From Girardinichthys multiradiatus (lineage: Eukaryota > Chordata > Actinopteri > Cyprinodontiformes > Goodeidae): a stretch of 64,000 nt of DNA. Below are positions 32,400 to 44,200 of the stretch, in pieces; position 1 is the first letter of the stretch, and each line of letters begins with the position of its first letter. The notes under the pieces were generated by a model, which was not told the DNA's origin, made no database searches, and worked only from the letters and a program-made list of their open reading frames with translations. Location: positions 9,511,663 through 9,575,662 of the forward strand of contig NC_061811.1 in the NCBI RefSeq assembly GCF_021462225.1. The letters are read 5' to 3'. The position numbers were made by a program, and so were the translations under genes.

Positions 32400-33850
32400 T
32401 GTAACTTTATAAGACTCTGTCATTTTAAGGAAAGTTGTTAGACCTGTGTTGAAAGTTTGGAAGAGGAATGGAGGCAACACAGTCCCATGAAGAGGATGCT
32501 CAGGGTTCTCCATAATGTTCTTCATTTTATGAAGAATCCTTCTTTGCACAATGACCTCCAGAGGTGCCAAAGGAGCCCCAGAGCAGAGCCAGGCTTCTTA
32601 ATTAGCTTGTTGAGTGTTTTTAAGTCCCTGGCTCTGATGCTGCTACCCCAGCAGATGATGGCATAAGAGATCACAACAGACTTATAGAAGATATGCAGCA
32701 TCTTGCTGCAAACACCGAAGGTCCTGAGCTTCCTCAAGAAGTACAATTTGCTCTGTCCCTTCTTGTAGATGGCTTCACAGTTGCATCTCCACTCTAGTCT
32801 GTTGTCCAGATGAACACTGAGGTATTTATACTCCTCCACAACCTCCACTTCTTTTCCCATGATGGAAATAGTCTCTGACCTATTCCTGTTTCTCTTAAAA
32901 TCTACAATCATCTCCTTCGTTTTATTCATGTTCAAGATTAAACATTTGTTTCCACACCATCCCTCAAAGCGGTCCACCAGCTCCTTGTACTCAGCTTCTT
33001 GTCCATCTCTGATCCACCCCACGGCTGCAGAATCATCCGAGTATTTCTGCAGATGACAGGAGTCTGTCTTGTACTGGAAGTCTGAGGTGTACAGAGTGAA
33101 AAGGAATGGTGAGAGTACAGTCCCCTGTGGTGCTCCTGTGCTGCTGACTACCTGGTTAGACTCACAACCCTTCAGTCTCACAAACTGGGGTCTGTTTGTC
33201 AGGTAGTCTTTGATGCAGGAGATTGTTGAGGACTTGAGACTTAAGTCTTCTGGAGTTTCTGACAAAGCAGATCAGGTTGAATTGTTTTAAATGCACTGGA
33301 TAAATCAAAGAAGATGATCCTCACAGTGCTGCTGGCTTTGTCCAGATGACAGTGGGTTTGTTGAAGCAGGTGTATGATGGCATCTTCAACTCCAACTCCA
33401 CAGCGATAAGCAAACTGAAGGTGGTCCTGATGGTTCTAAGCATTGTTTGCTTATTCGGGTGGGCCAACAGCAGTTTCTCTAGGACCTTCATGATGTGGGA
33501 TGTCAGGGCAACAGGCCTATAGTCATTGAGGACTGATAGGTGAGATCTCTTTGGTACCAGAACAAGATGGAACATCTTCCACAATACTGGAACCTTCTTC
33601 TGGGCCAGGCTAAGGTTGGTGCTGCAGAATCCCACAGAGCTGCTCTGCACAGGTCTTCGGGACACCAGTAAAAGATCTGGAGCTGCAGCCTTATTCTGGT
33701 TCAATCTCTAAAGCTGCCTCTTCACCTGACTTCTTGAGACACACAGGTGGAAGGGGGAGGCAAAGGGAGCATCAGCATCTTCTGATTGGGTTGAAGGTAA
33801 ACATGGCTGAGGTGGAACATAAAACATTTGAGGTGTGACATGAAAACTGT
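32400..33850 (-). mobile_element. Rex1/CR1-like LINE fragment with reverse transcriptase
   Basis: Minus strand. Upstream piece (33321-33704): VLWKMFHLVLVPK and LNDYRPVALTSHIMKVLEKL, then a frame change. Main piece (32522-33265): CIKDYLTNRPQFVRLKGC, GAPQGTVLSPFLFTLYTSDF and LQKYSDDSAAVG, where YSDD is the catalytic motif, then ILNMNKTKEMIVDFKRN, EYKYLSVHLDNRLEW and FLRKLRTFGVCSKML. 5'-truncated with at least one frameshift, so not active. The clade name is from recall of fish LINEs and is less certain than the RT call. Confidence 0.8.
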
Positions 33851-34842
33851 GGGTCAAAGGAAGGTGGGATGTCTGATTGGCTGTAAGCGGGAGAGAACGA
33901 TGCTGAGCTTGTTTCTGAACTGAGCTTATTGAAGACTGAATTCAGTTAATTGGTTCTGTCAAGACATCCATCTGGTTCTAATGGCCCCTCCTCTACCTCA
34001 GAGCCAGTCCCACTGAGCTGCGCTGCCATCTGGACCTCAAATCTTGCCAAAGAAGCAGAGCTGCCTCTCAGCTATAGCTATTTTTTTAATCCTTCTGCTG
34101 CAAAATGACTCCATCAATGATCTAAAATCAGACATTTTAGCCATCAGAGCTCCTGATTGGAAACATATTTTGGTTAGTTTGCTGCTAAATGTAAAGAAAT
34201 TCAGGTTTTGAGATGGACAATAACAGCAACAGAGTGTCTGGGTGTGGCTCATGTGCTCCTCTGCATATTTCAAAGATTTTTCTGTACAACGATAACTTTG
34301 CAGTACGACCTATGCTTTCACGTAAAAATTATCTTCAATCAGAGAAATGTCTGAAACCTGTCCAGTAATGCTGGTTTCAGACCCAGATTACCAGTTAAAT
34401 ATAGCTGCAGTGCCATGTGTGTTCTCACTGTTAATTGGCTGAGAGCCTGCAGGCTGTGATTCTGGTCTGTTAACCTGTTTCTCAGCCAGAAGAAGCTCCA
34501 ACCTGCTGGATGTTGAATGGGGGAAGTTGGGAAGATGCAGCTGGAGGGAAACTACACCAATATTGTCTTTACTTGGTGTTACCAGTAGCAGAATCAACAA
34601 ATAGTTTAAACAGTTTATAATTTCTGAGACATCTGCGGACTCTGGATCTAAGCCTTTTACAACTGACGTATAACAGATTTTCAAGCTGTTTTTTTCTGCA
34701 GAGATATTAAATCATTCAGTCAGAATAACATGAAAAGTCAGAGTATGATGAATCAGAGACATCTGACGAAAGACACTGGACTGATACAGGTTCAATCTGC
34801 AGAGTATTGCTAGGTCTAAGCAGAAATTCAAAAGCAAATTAA
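33851..34842. other. Intergenic, no supported feature
   Basis: No gene or clear repeat seen. Confidence 0.4.
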
Positions 34843-36200
34843 TCAGAATCAGAATATCCTTTATTGTCATTGTCACAATTACAGCGAAAATGTTCTGTGC
34901 ATGAGCAATAAACAATTTATGGAAAATAGAAAAATTGTAGCCAAGACCTACAGCATGCACTGGGACGGTTCGCAGCCGAGTGTGAAGCGGCTGGGATGAA
35001 GATCAGCTCCTCCAAGTCCGAGGCCATGGTACTCGACCGGAAAAGGGTGGCTTGTCCTCTTCAGGTTGGAGGGGAGTTCCTGCCTCAAGTGGAGGAGTTT
35101 AAGTATCTCGGGGTCTTGCTCACGAGTGAGGGAAGAATGGAGCGGGAGATCAACAGACAGATCGGTGCGGCTGCCACAGTAATGCGGGCACTGTGTCGGT
35201 CCGTTGTGGTGAAGAGAGAGCTGAGCCAAAAAGCAAAGCTCTCGATTTACCGGTCGGTCTACGTTCCTACCCTCACCTATGGCCATGAACTTTGGGTCAT
35301 GACCGAAAGAACGAGATCCCGGATACAAGCGGCTGAAATGAGCTTCCTCCGTAGGGTGGCCGGGCACTCCCTTAGAGATAGGGTGAGGAGCTCGGCCATC
35401 CGGGAGGGGCTCGGAGTAGAGCCGCTGCTTCTCCACATCGAGAGGAACCAGTTGAGGTGGCTCGGGCATCTATACCGGATGCCTCTTGGACGCCTTCCTC
35501 GGGAGGTGTTCCAGGCACGTCCCACCGGGAGGAGGCCCAGGACACGGCCCAGGACACGCTGGAGGGACTATGTCTCTCAGCTGGCCTGGGAACGCCTTGG
35601 GCCCCCCCCGGAGGAGCTGGAAGAGGTGTCTGGGGAGAGGGACGTCTGGGCGTCTCTGCTGAGTCTGCTGCCCCCGCGACCCGGTCCCGGATAAAGCGGA
35701 AGACGACGAGTACGAGTACGAGAAAAATTGTTAAAAAGACAAAAACACATCTACACACAATCATACAGATTGTGTATTCCCAATACTGTTTAATCATCTT
35801 GTCCTTGCTATAAGTGATCTGTAGCGTATGTCTGACGGTAACAGTTCAAGCAGACCGTGACCCAGGTGAGAAGTGTCCTTTATGATGTTATGGGCGTTTT
35901 GGAGGTAGCAGAAACTGTGAAGATCTTCAAGTGTGGGGAGAGGGCAGCCAACGTTCTACTGGGCTGCGTTAATGACTCTCTGGAGCTCTTTCCTCTGAGC
36001 CCCTGTACAGCTGGTGTACCACACACAGATCCACCAGTATAAGGACACCAGCAGCCTCTGTTTGATTTTATTTCTCCTAAGCACCATCAGGAGGTTCTTC
36101 CTCTGCTGGGTCTTTTTCAGCACCTCAGAGGTGTTCATGGTCCAGGTCAGGTCTTCCTTGAGTCCAAGGAAGAGGAAGTCCGCCACCCTGCTGAAGATCG
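34843..36200 (-). mobile_element. Rex1/CR1-like LINE 3' part, split by an RTE insertion
   Basis: Minus strand: C-terminal RT-domain scrap at 35956-36186 (FLFLGLKEDLTWTMNTSEVL, LYWWICVWYTSCTGAQRKEL, QRVINAAQ), then 3' untranslated sequence ending in the tail visible on the + strand as ATCCTTTATTGTCATTGTCA near 34856. The part 34939-35720 is a later insertion in the other orientation. Confidence 0.7.
34939..35720 (+). mobile_element. RTE-clade LINE, 5'-truncated 3' end
   Basis: Open frame 34996-35694 with the C-terminal region of RTE (Rex3/BovB-like) reverse transcriptase ORF: MKISSSKSEAMVLDRKRV, VEEFKYLGVLLTSEGRMERE, IYRSVYVPTLTYGHELWVMT, AEMSFLRRVAGHSLRDRVRS, RTRWRDYVSQLAWERLG. The RT catalytic motif is upstream of the truncation. 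It ends in a short ACGAGT-type repeat tail (35704-35723). Target duplication AGAAAAATTGT (34928-34938 and 35721-35731). GC-rich compared with its surroundings, so probably young. Confidence 0.9.
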
Positions 36201-36369
36201 ATCGCTGATGACTTGATCCTCCATCTTGGTTTTTAAGACTGAAATCTCCCTGAAATTAGTTACTTTATTTAAATCAGTGAGTGGAAAGATACTATTCTCT
36301 GAAAATTATCCTTAAGTGATCTAATTGTTTATCAGGACAAATGCGCCAGATGGTTTAAAAAGATGCGCC

Positions 36370-36745
36370 CTGATGCTGCTGCTGATGATCTTGTCTGTCC
36401 CTATACTTTTCTGAGTTTATGCCTCTCATCTGTCCTCTCAAACCATAGACCACCGAGGCAGATGGCCGGTTATCCTGAGCCTGGTTCTGCTTCTGCTGGA
36501 GGTTTCATTGTGTTAAAAAGAAGTGGTTCCTGTCAGCTGCTTCCACATGCTTCCTCAGGTGCAAAGACAACATGGTGCAATTGATCGAACTTTCTAAAAT
36601 AACTTTATACCAGTTGATATTAGAGATCCAATAAATTTGACTGGATGTGACATAATTGAACTGAATTATATTATTTTGTCCTGTACAGCGTGTTGAGGTG
36701 ACTTATACTGTGATTTTGCATCATATAAATAAACTTAATAGAATT
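36370..36745 (+). repeat. L2 LINE 3' fragment
   Basis: Shares CTGTCCTCTCAAACC, GGCAGATGGCCG, GAGCCTGGTTCTG, CTGCTGGAGGTTTC and the end CATATAAATAAACTTAATAG with the L2 3' region at 48960-49370. Confidence 0.65.
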
Positions 36746-37424
36746 AATAGTTATGTTTCCTTGAATCTGTCTCCTGTGGTGGTACCTGTGAGCTGTTAGG
36801 GCTCAGCTGAGCCGGATTCAGTTCTAAAACAGGAGGATACTTAGGAGAATCTGGAGGCTGACGAGTGTCGATGTGGGTCAACATGCAGCAGAACCTCCTT
36901 CTGATCTGGTTTATTCATATCAATTGGTTGGTGTGGGTGAAGCAGACAGAAATATCTCCCCAGCTTCTAGAAATGTCAGACACAGTTATAAACCCTCTCA
37001 GATGTGCACTCAGAGCAACACAGAAGGTAGTATATTATGGATCGTCCTTCTTGAACATTTAAAACCTGAGCAGAATGGAAATGTTAAATGAAGTTGTTTT
37101 AGTATTACTAAAGTATTCTCAGAGCTCTGATGTTTTTCATGCTGATGCTATAGAAATACTTTATTATTCACCTTCTTCCCACTTAAACTTCATCTTCCTG
37201 CAGCAGAGTCCAAAACAGCTTCTGCTCTTTATTTAAAATACCTTCAAAATGATGAGATGATAAAACACAGGGTGAATTTTGTTTGTGAAAAGCTGAAGAT
37301 CTGCTGTAAAGACCAGAATTTATACTGAATCTTATTTTCTATTGCTATCAGGAGTTATCTTCATATTTCTGCAGCACACATTCACAAGGTAAAATAGAGT
37401 TTCATTTGTCTTTTTTGTTTTTTA

Positions 37425-37780
37425 GGGGCTGCACGGTGGTGCAGTTGGTAGCACTGTTGCCTTGCAGCAAGAAGGTCCTGGGTTCAATTCCCAGCCTGGG
37501 GTCTTTCTGCATGGAGTTTGCATGTTCTCTCCCTGTGCATGCGTGGGTTCTCACCGGGTACTCCAGCTTCCTCCCACAGTCCAAAGACATGACTGTTAGG
37601 TTAATTGGTCACTCTAAATTGACCTTAGGTGTGTGCATGTTTGTTTGTGTGTTGCCCTGCGATGGACTGGCGACCTGTCCAGGGTGTATCTCGCCCATAG
37701 ACTGCTGGAGTTAGGCACCAGCTCCCCTGTGACCCACTATGGAATAAGTGGTAGAAAATTACTGACTGACTTGTCTTTTT
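37425..37780 (+). repeat. tRNA-derived SINE-like dispersed repeat
   Basis: Starts GGGGCTGCACGGTGGTGCAG with A-box-like GTGGTGCAGTTGG and B box GGTTCAATTCC (37481-37491), then the widely shared fish sequence TGGAGTTTGCATGTTCTC, CTTCCTCCCACAGTCCAAAG, GCGATGGACTGGCGACCTGT and GGCACCAGCTCCCC. Family name not asserted. Confidence 0.8.
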
Positions 37781-38649
37781 TATCACATTCCTCAACAGTG
37801 AAACAAGCTGTGTAACAAGTTTATCTGTTTTACACACAGTAATCTGACACAAACTATTCTGTTTGCTTCCTGCTACAAAACCACAGACTGAGACAATAGC
37901 TCAAGGTGTTTTTTGACCAGCCACTTTGTTTTTTGCATGCATTGTATTATTTTGATCTGCATTTCTCTGATGCAGCACCCCGACTAAGAGGATGTACACA
38001 AGGTGTAGTTAAAATTTAGGTTAAACGTCTGAGAACTTTCCTGTAAGGTAAACCTCAAGACGAGCTTTGGATTACATTTTTTACCATCAGTCACAGTTGA
38101 TAAAGCGAATCTGAATGTTTTTCGCCTGCTTCTTTGCATGTTCTAAATCTGTAACCAGTTGTACAGACTTCAAAAACAGCAGAGAAATCCTGCAAAACAT
38201 GTCTTGCTATAAACAAACCTGCATGTTTTCTGGAACACAAAACCTGATAGTTATTTTTATTGTATAATGACTCATTCTGGATCTCAGGAGGTCAATGTTG
38301 TAACTAAAGCAGATACAGCTAAAGCCAGTTTAGTTCATTTGTCCTCAATAAAATACATGCGAGGAAAGAGAAACGGCTTGTCACCAAAGCCTGGCAGCAG
38401 AGATGTCTTTAAAGATATAATGAGGTCACCAGCTCCTGAGGTCCACTTTGTAACTTTGTGACCACTTTGGAGCGCTGCTGGCCAGGGGCACTGCAAGAGA
38501 AATTAAACTTGTACAGACTGACAAATGTACCAGTTGCACACATACTAAGGCAGGACTTCATAGTTTGAAGTTATGTTAACAGAATCGTACATGTAAAGCC
38601 AGTTTAATCATCCTCCTGCTTCTGCTTAGCTAGAAAACATTTCACATGC
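37781..38649. other. Intergenic, no supported feature
   Basis: No gene or clear repeat seen. Confidence 0.4.
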
Positions 38650-38990
38650 AGCTGCATCTCGATAAATTTGAATTTACTGTATATCATATAGATTTTTTAC
38701 AAACAGGGTAATACATTTAAAGTGTTTATGTTTGTTTTGATGATTATGGATTACAGCTAATGAAAACTCAAAATTCAGTTTATCAGAATATTAGAACATT
38801 AAATAAGATCAATAAAAAAGGATTTTTAAATAGAAATAGGGTTCTAGTAAAAAGTATGTCCATCTATAAAGTATCTGCTCTCAAAACTTAATCGCACCTC
38901 CTTCTGCATGAATTACTGTATCAATGCAGCGTGGCATGGAGGTGACCAGCCTGTTGCTCTGCTGAGGTGTTCCAGAAGCTCAGGTTGCTT
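38650..38990. mobile_element. Tc1/mariner-type element end
   Basis: GCAGCTGCATCTCGATAAAT with GATTATGGATTACAGCTAAT and ATCAGAATATTAGAACATTA is the same family of ends as 20770-20960 (GATTATGGTTTACAGATAAT). Then a stretch resembling transposase antisense (CTTCTGCATGAATTACTGTA). Partial. Confidence 0.45.
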
Positions 38991-39149
38991 TATTAGCAGC
39001 CATTAGGGGCTCCAAGATTTTCCCGTAGACGGTTGCGCTGACCTTAACCTTGATAAATCAATGTATGTTCAGGAGGGGTTGCAAAACTTTATTCATTTTT
39101 TATCTTTATAAATACATAATTTTTGTAATATCTTTTTTGGCATTAGTGG

Positions 39150-39312
39150 CCCTTATGTTGTAAGTTGACCAACAGGAAACAGGGTGGAGAGAGAGAGGGA
39201 AAGACAGGCAGCAAGGGTCAGCGAGGTCGGGACTTGAACCTGCAACAACTGCATTGAGGAATGTAGCCTACGCCTTTGGGTGATGCACTTTACCCCTGTG
39301 CCACCGCCACAT
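39150..39312 (-). repeat. tRNA-derived SINE
   Basis: On the minus strand it begins GTGGCGGTGGCACAGGGGTA, has a B box GGTTCAAGTCC (+ strand 39232-39242 complement) and continues GCTGACCCTTGCTGCCTGTC TTTCCCTCTCTCTCTCC. It is a head-containing SINE copy in reverse orientation. Confidence 0.7.
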
Positions 39313-40600
39313 CCATTTACATTTCAAGTGAATCGCCCCTCTCATTTACTCTTTATTCACCCCCATACAACATGATTACAAATGCTTGTAAATGCATGAG
39401 TCTTCTTCAGCCTCATTTCTAAATGTCTTTTTTGTGTTTTTTTTTTTTTTTTTACATAAAACCTGCAACAGTTAAACCAGTTTGTTATCAACATGTCTGC
39501 TACTGCCCTGCAGTGACATTTTTGGGTGACAAAGTAAGGATCTGAAACTGTTGCTCCTCATCATAAAGCCGCTGAGGAGAATTTATCAATGGATTTTTGG
39601 GATTTAAGACCAAGGAAGAAATTGTCTACAAGTAATGCTGCAACATTCAGCAAACAAAACCACATGACCCGCTTAGATTGGTTTCTCTCTGTTCAACAGC
39701 TGCAGATGTTCAGTCAGAATCAGCGGAATCTGAGGAGAACCAGTCTGGCATCAACAGCACAACAACTGTAGCCAGGTAGTTCTGGAAGTCGGTGAGCCCA
39801 GTGGACTCCCAGATCTGAGTAGAACATCTTCAAGTTTCTGGCATCATGAATCTGATATAATGAGCCAACATGAAGCAGAAGAGATCAGAAACCTGGTGAA
39901 ACATAAGCTTCTCAAAATCTCAGAATTAAGATAGAAATCTTTACATGATTACAATGTTTTCATTCAGTGCTGCAGATCTTTTTTAGTCTAATTCTTCTTT
40001 CCAACATCATTCCTGCATGTTCATTTCTTATAGTACAAACATTTGTTTCAATATCCTGCTGTATGACTGAATAAAATGATAAACGTTTCCCGTCACTGTT
40101 TTATATTCCCACCATGTTTGTTTGCTTTCAGACTACCTTATTAAACCAGATATTCACAATAACTCCATAATTACAGCCTGTGTTGTGCGAAGATCATTTA
40201 GCCCATTTTATTAAAGGTTCTTGGTATTGGCCCCTGTGTTGTTGCTGTAGTGTTGCAGGGTCATTGGTGTGCTTATGTATTACCTATAAAACCATAATTA
40301 GACTATTAATTGATCTTCCAGAACCTAATTTTTTTATACTTAGTCATAATGAGTTATTGCTGATGAATCCATTAATTATTATTTAACAGTTGCAGCTGCG
40401 ATTTTGAACTTTTAGACATAAAAGTGATAAATGTCCTAATAAATTCCCTGATAAAAGTTCTGATAAATGTCCTGACAAATCACCAGCTGCAAAAAATATC
40501 TCAACCATAACTCAGAATCCTGCAGCAGCCAGCACTGAGTCTGTCTGTGTGTGTGTGAAAGCATCTTATGGTTCAGTGCATGTGTGCGTGTGGATCATGC
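39313..40600. other. Upstream flank of clmn, no gene
   Basis: AT-rich DNA with a poly(T) run near 39437-39453. No exon recognised. Confidence 0.4.
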
Positions 40601-40603
40601 TGT

Positions 40604-40636
<33 letters not shown>
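40601..40636. repeat. (TG)n microsatellite upstream of clmn
   Basis: TGTGTGTATG followed by about 13 TG units, about 290 bp before the clmn start codon. Confidence 0.9.
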
Positions 40637-40639
40637 AGT

Positions 40640-41220
40640 GGGTGCAGAAAGGCGGAGGTGGATAGGGGGGCGGTCCCTGGACCAGCTCCATCCCACCTCG
40701 GGAACACCAACCAGGTGCAGCGGCTCCTTCCTCCTCCTCCTCCCGGAGCTAGGTGACTCTGAGCGCGGTGCAGAGACGGAAGAAGCCGCAGTGTGGAGCA
40801 GAGATGTGGGTGTACTGATTAAACAGTCCGCTGTGTCTCTGTGGGCTGGCCGGATAACCGATTGCAGCCGCGTCCTCCTCCGGCTGCGGAGCTCCGTGTC
40901 CCTCCCGGATTTCCAAAGCGCTGTCCGGATGGCTGGACACCACTGCGAGGACTGGTTCGAGCGGGAGGAGTTCATCGGACAGATCAGCGACATCCGAGTG
41001 CAGAACCTGCAAGGTAGAAGCATTTGGGTTGGTACCGTGACACAGTGCACGCTAAACGCGTGCATGGTGAAGTTTAGTTAATGATGGAGCAGGAGGACCA
41101 AACAGAGGAGCCGCGGAGCTTTAGGAGCCTCATCCTCCCCATAAACGCGCAGCTCCCGGTGCACCGTGCGTGACAAAGTTTAGAGGCTCGGCTCAGTGAT
41201 GGTGGAGTTCTGGTGATTCT
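40640..41220. promoter_or_regulatory. CpG-rich promoter region of clmn
   Basis: Unlike the AT-rich surroundings, this stretch has many CG dinucleotides (for example GAGCGCGGTG, AGCCGCGTCCTCCTCCGG, AACGCGCAGC) on both sides of exon 1. This is typical of a vertebrate CpG-island promoter and 5' UTR. No TATA box was found; the transcription start cannot be placed from sequence alone. Confidence 0.6.
40929..41013 (+). CDS. clmn: clmn exon 1 (start codon exon)
   Basis: 28 codons plus one nucleotide, donor CAAG/GTAGAA. Start chosen at the ATG of MAGHHCEDWFEREEFIGQIS by likeness to vertebrate calmin N-termini. The frame is open further upstream to an ATG at 40638, but that extension is GC-rich, proline/arginine-rich and looks like 5' UTR. 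Confidence 0.88.
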
Positions 41221-44200
41221 TTCAGACTGAGCTCCTTCTGTGGGTCCAGATCAGAGACACAGGCCGGGACCAGCACCAAAACAGACGACCAGGGTCCCAC
41301 AACAAGTATCCGCTGCACGTGATCTGTTTACTAATTTATGAGCAATAGATCGATATGCGACCACCAGCGTGGACTGAAGGTATCCCTCCGCAGCGCATGG
41401 GTGGAGGGACTATTTAGCCTACATCAGGTTTAGTTTAAGAAAATAAAAGATCAGAAAATAAAAATAATTGTGTGTTATAACAAAACAGAATATTTACCTT
41501 TAGTTTTACAGTCAAACAAGCTGCAGAAGCTCATTTAAAATCATTTATATACTATTATTAATTCCCTTTTTCGCAATAATTTCATAAAAAGTGCCATCAG
41601 ATTAATACAGAAAACATATTTTATAAAGTATGTTGCGTGAGTTAATTGAATAAAATCTTAATTAGATAAGACAAGCTATTTCATCTCATTAACTTCATAA
41701 ATATAAGCGATCTCAGTTTCCTTCAAAATAAAGCTGTGTTTCTTTCAGAATAAAAGGGTTGTTTGGGCAGCTGATGTTCAGAAAGTTAGGATTTTAGTGC
41801 ACATGTTAACAACTGTCAGGTAAAGCTGATGAGGTGTTTCAGTGCTGACAGTTTTGTCTCTGTGGCCCACTGAGTGACTCAACGTGCCTTGTGTGTCATT
41901 GTGGTACCTGCAGCTCAATAAACACAAACTGACTTGAAACTTTTGCAGGAATCTGATCTGCTCTGCTAAACCCTGCTGTACATGATAATTCTAGATGTGT
42001 TTAAACTGCAGACACTCAGTCCTCTCTGAGCAAACATTGGCTGACCTAAGGGGGAAAAACTCTGGGGAATAAAATCTGATTTCTTTATTAAAAATAACAC
42101 TCCGACGTAGGCAGGGATGAAGTTTGCTTCAGAGAAAACACAACACGCTTTGATGATTGTTACACTGAGCAACTGTTGCCATGGAAACACACACACTGAG
42201 AGCTGACACATAGTCTTGAATCAGAGAAAGTTCTGGATCATCTTAGAAATAACTGTGGGATTAATCTGGACACAGCTAGCATTACAAAGAGTCTATTTTA
42301 ACCCGACACATCTTGTTTGTAGATAGTACCTGTGACATGCTGCGTGGTGAAGGCTGGAGTTACGCCCCACCCCTGCCTCAGATTTCAAGCTGTAATGTTC
42401 AAACTGTGCAGAAAGTGTACTCAGGTGTTTCATAATTCTCCTTAAGATCTCTGGTGCTCAACAGTTTGGGATAAATGCAGTAAGTCTCTCTCCATTTTAG
42501 GGCGAGTAATTTCTTCTATTAAAGGCAGTCTTATCTGTCTGTAGAGGTAGATCATGTCTGGTCTCAGCCATTTTATCATACATTGTTTTGCTTAATTTGG
42601 AATTTGGGCAATTTCCATTCATAGAGGTTCCTAAATGAGTACACAAGAGGTTCAGACTTAAACCGCACTATAAACATATTCACAGTTTGATACTTTCTAT
42701 AACAAAATCTTTAATTAATTTGGAACAACATCAGCTAAATAATGTCAAACTTATACAAAATAAGATAATATCTTCACTGTTATTCTGGCTGTGATTACAT
42801 GTTGCATGTTCAAAGAGAAAAGACTGAAGCAGTCTAGTTAAAATCAGAGTACAGAGATGTGGTTGTAACAGCCTGACCACACAGCAGACAACCACATTCA
42901 TTTCAACTAAGAACTAGTTCAGGTTTGTGATTAAAGTTAGTAGGTTTGCAGCTGCTGTTAACCCCTGAACAGAAGGTAGTTAATGTCTCCAAAAAGAGCA
43001 ATACTCTGTTTGAATTGGTCAGGGGTAAAATAGCCTCGTTGGTGTACAATATAGCTGCTGTGTACAGTGCAAAAGTATTCATACCTCAAACCTTTTCACA
43101 TTCTGTTTGCATTGTATTTTATTGGGATTTTATGTGATACACTAATACAAAGGAGTTCATAATTGTGATAAGGAAAGAAGAGAGTGCACAAGGTTTAAAA
43201 GTTTTGTACAAATATTTTAAAAAGTGTGCTCTGCATTTGTGTTTAGCCTTCCTGAGTGAACGCTTTGTAAAACAACCTTGTGCTCCAATTACGGCAGCAA
43301 GCCTTTCGGGGTATGTCTATGCCAGCTTTGGACATTTAGAGTTTGAACTTATTGCAGATTCACCTCTGCAAAATAATTCAAGCTCAAGCGGAGAGGATGA
43401 GTGCACCTGGGAATCTTTTAAGTCTTGCCACAAATTCTGAATTGTATTTAGGTATAGGCTTTTACTGGACCATTTTTTATGTTTAGATCTAGCCATTCTA
43501 TTGTTAAAAGCCACTGTCCTTCAGGAAGGTGAACATCTGTATCCAACAGGTTTTTTTTTTTTACCATACTTTCCTGAATTTAGCTCCATACATCTTCCCA
43601 TTAACGCAACCAGCTATTGTGGAGTGCATGAATAAAACTGGTCCTATCAGCAGATTCTTCCACCTGAGCTGTGGATCTCTGCAGCTCCTCCAGAGTCAAC
43701 ATCTGCATCATGGCTGGTTCTATGATCAATGATCTCCTTGCCCAGCCTGTCTATTTAGGTGGATGACCATGTCTTGGTAGGTCAGCAGTTATGCTGGTTT
43801 TAAACCAATGCATTATTTTCTTTCTATTGCACAATTATGCCTTACTTTGATCTTTCACATAATAGTTCCGATAAAATGTGTTGACATTTGTGATTGTAAC
43901 GTGACAAAAATGGAAAACAGTCAAGGGGTGTGAACATTTTTTGTCCAGCACTGTATATGATATATAACTCTTACAACATCTGTATGGTATGGCCAAAGCT
44001 GTCCTTCTGAGCCAAGCTTGTTCAGCTTCATCAGTTAATCAGCAATCAGTTCCTGTGTTTACCTTGCAGCAACTCTTCGGTAGTCCTGTCTGTGTGAGGT
44101 CTGTTGTTCCTCTCCTGGTTGTTTTAGCACCCACAGACTAAGGATCCGTTCTCAGCACTTTAAAACTTAAAATCGAATCATTTCTGGACATAAAATTGAT

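Noticed and set aside
37402..37852. Short frames on both strands (60-102 codons)
   Set aside because: Lie in a widespread SINE-like repeat.
40595..41065. 156-codon minus-strand frame over clmn exon 1
   Set aside because: Antisense shadow of the CpG-rich promoter and exon; includes translation of the TG repeat.
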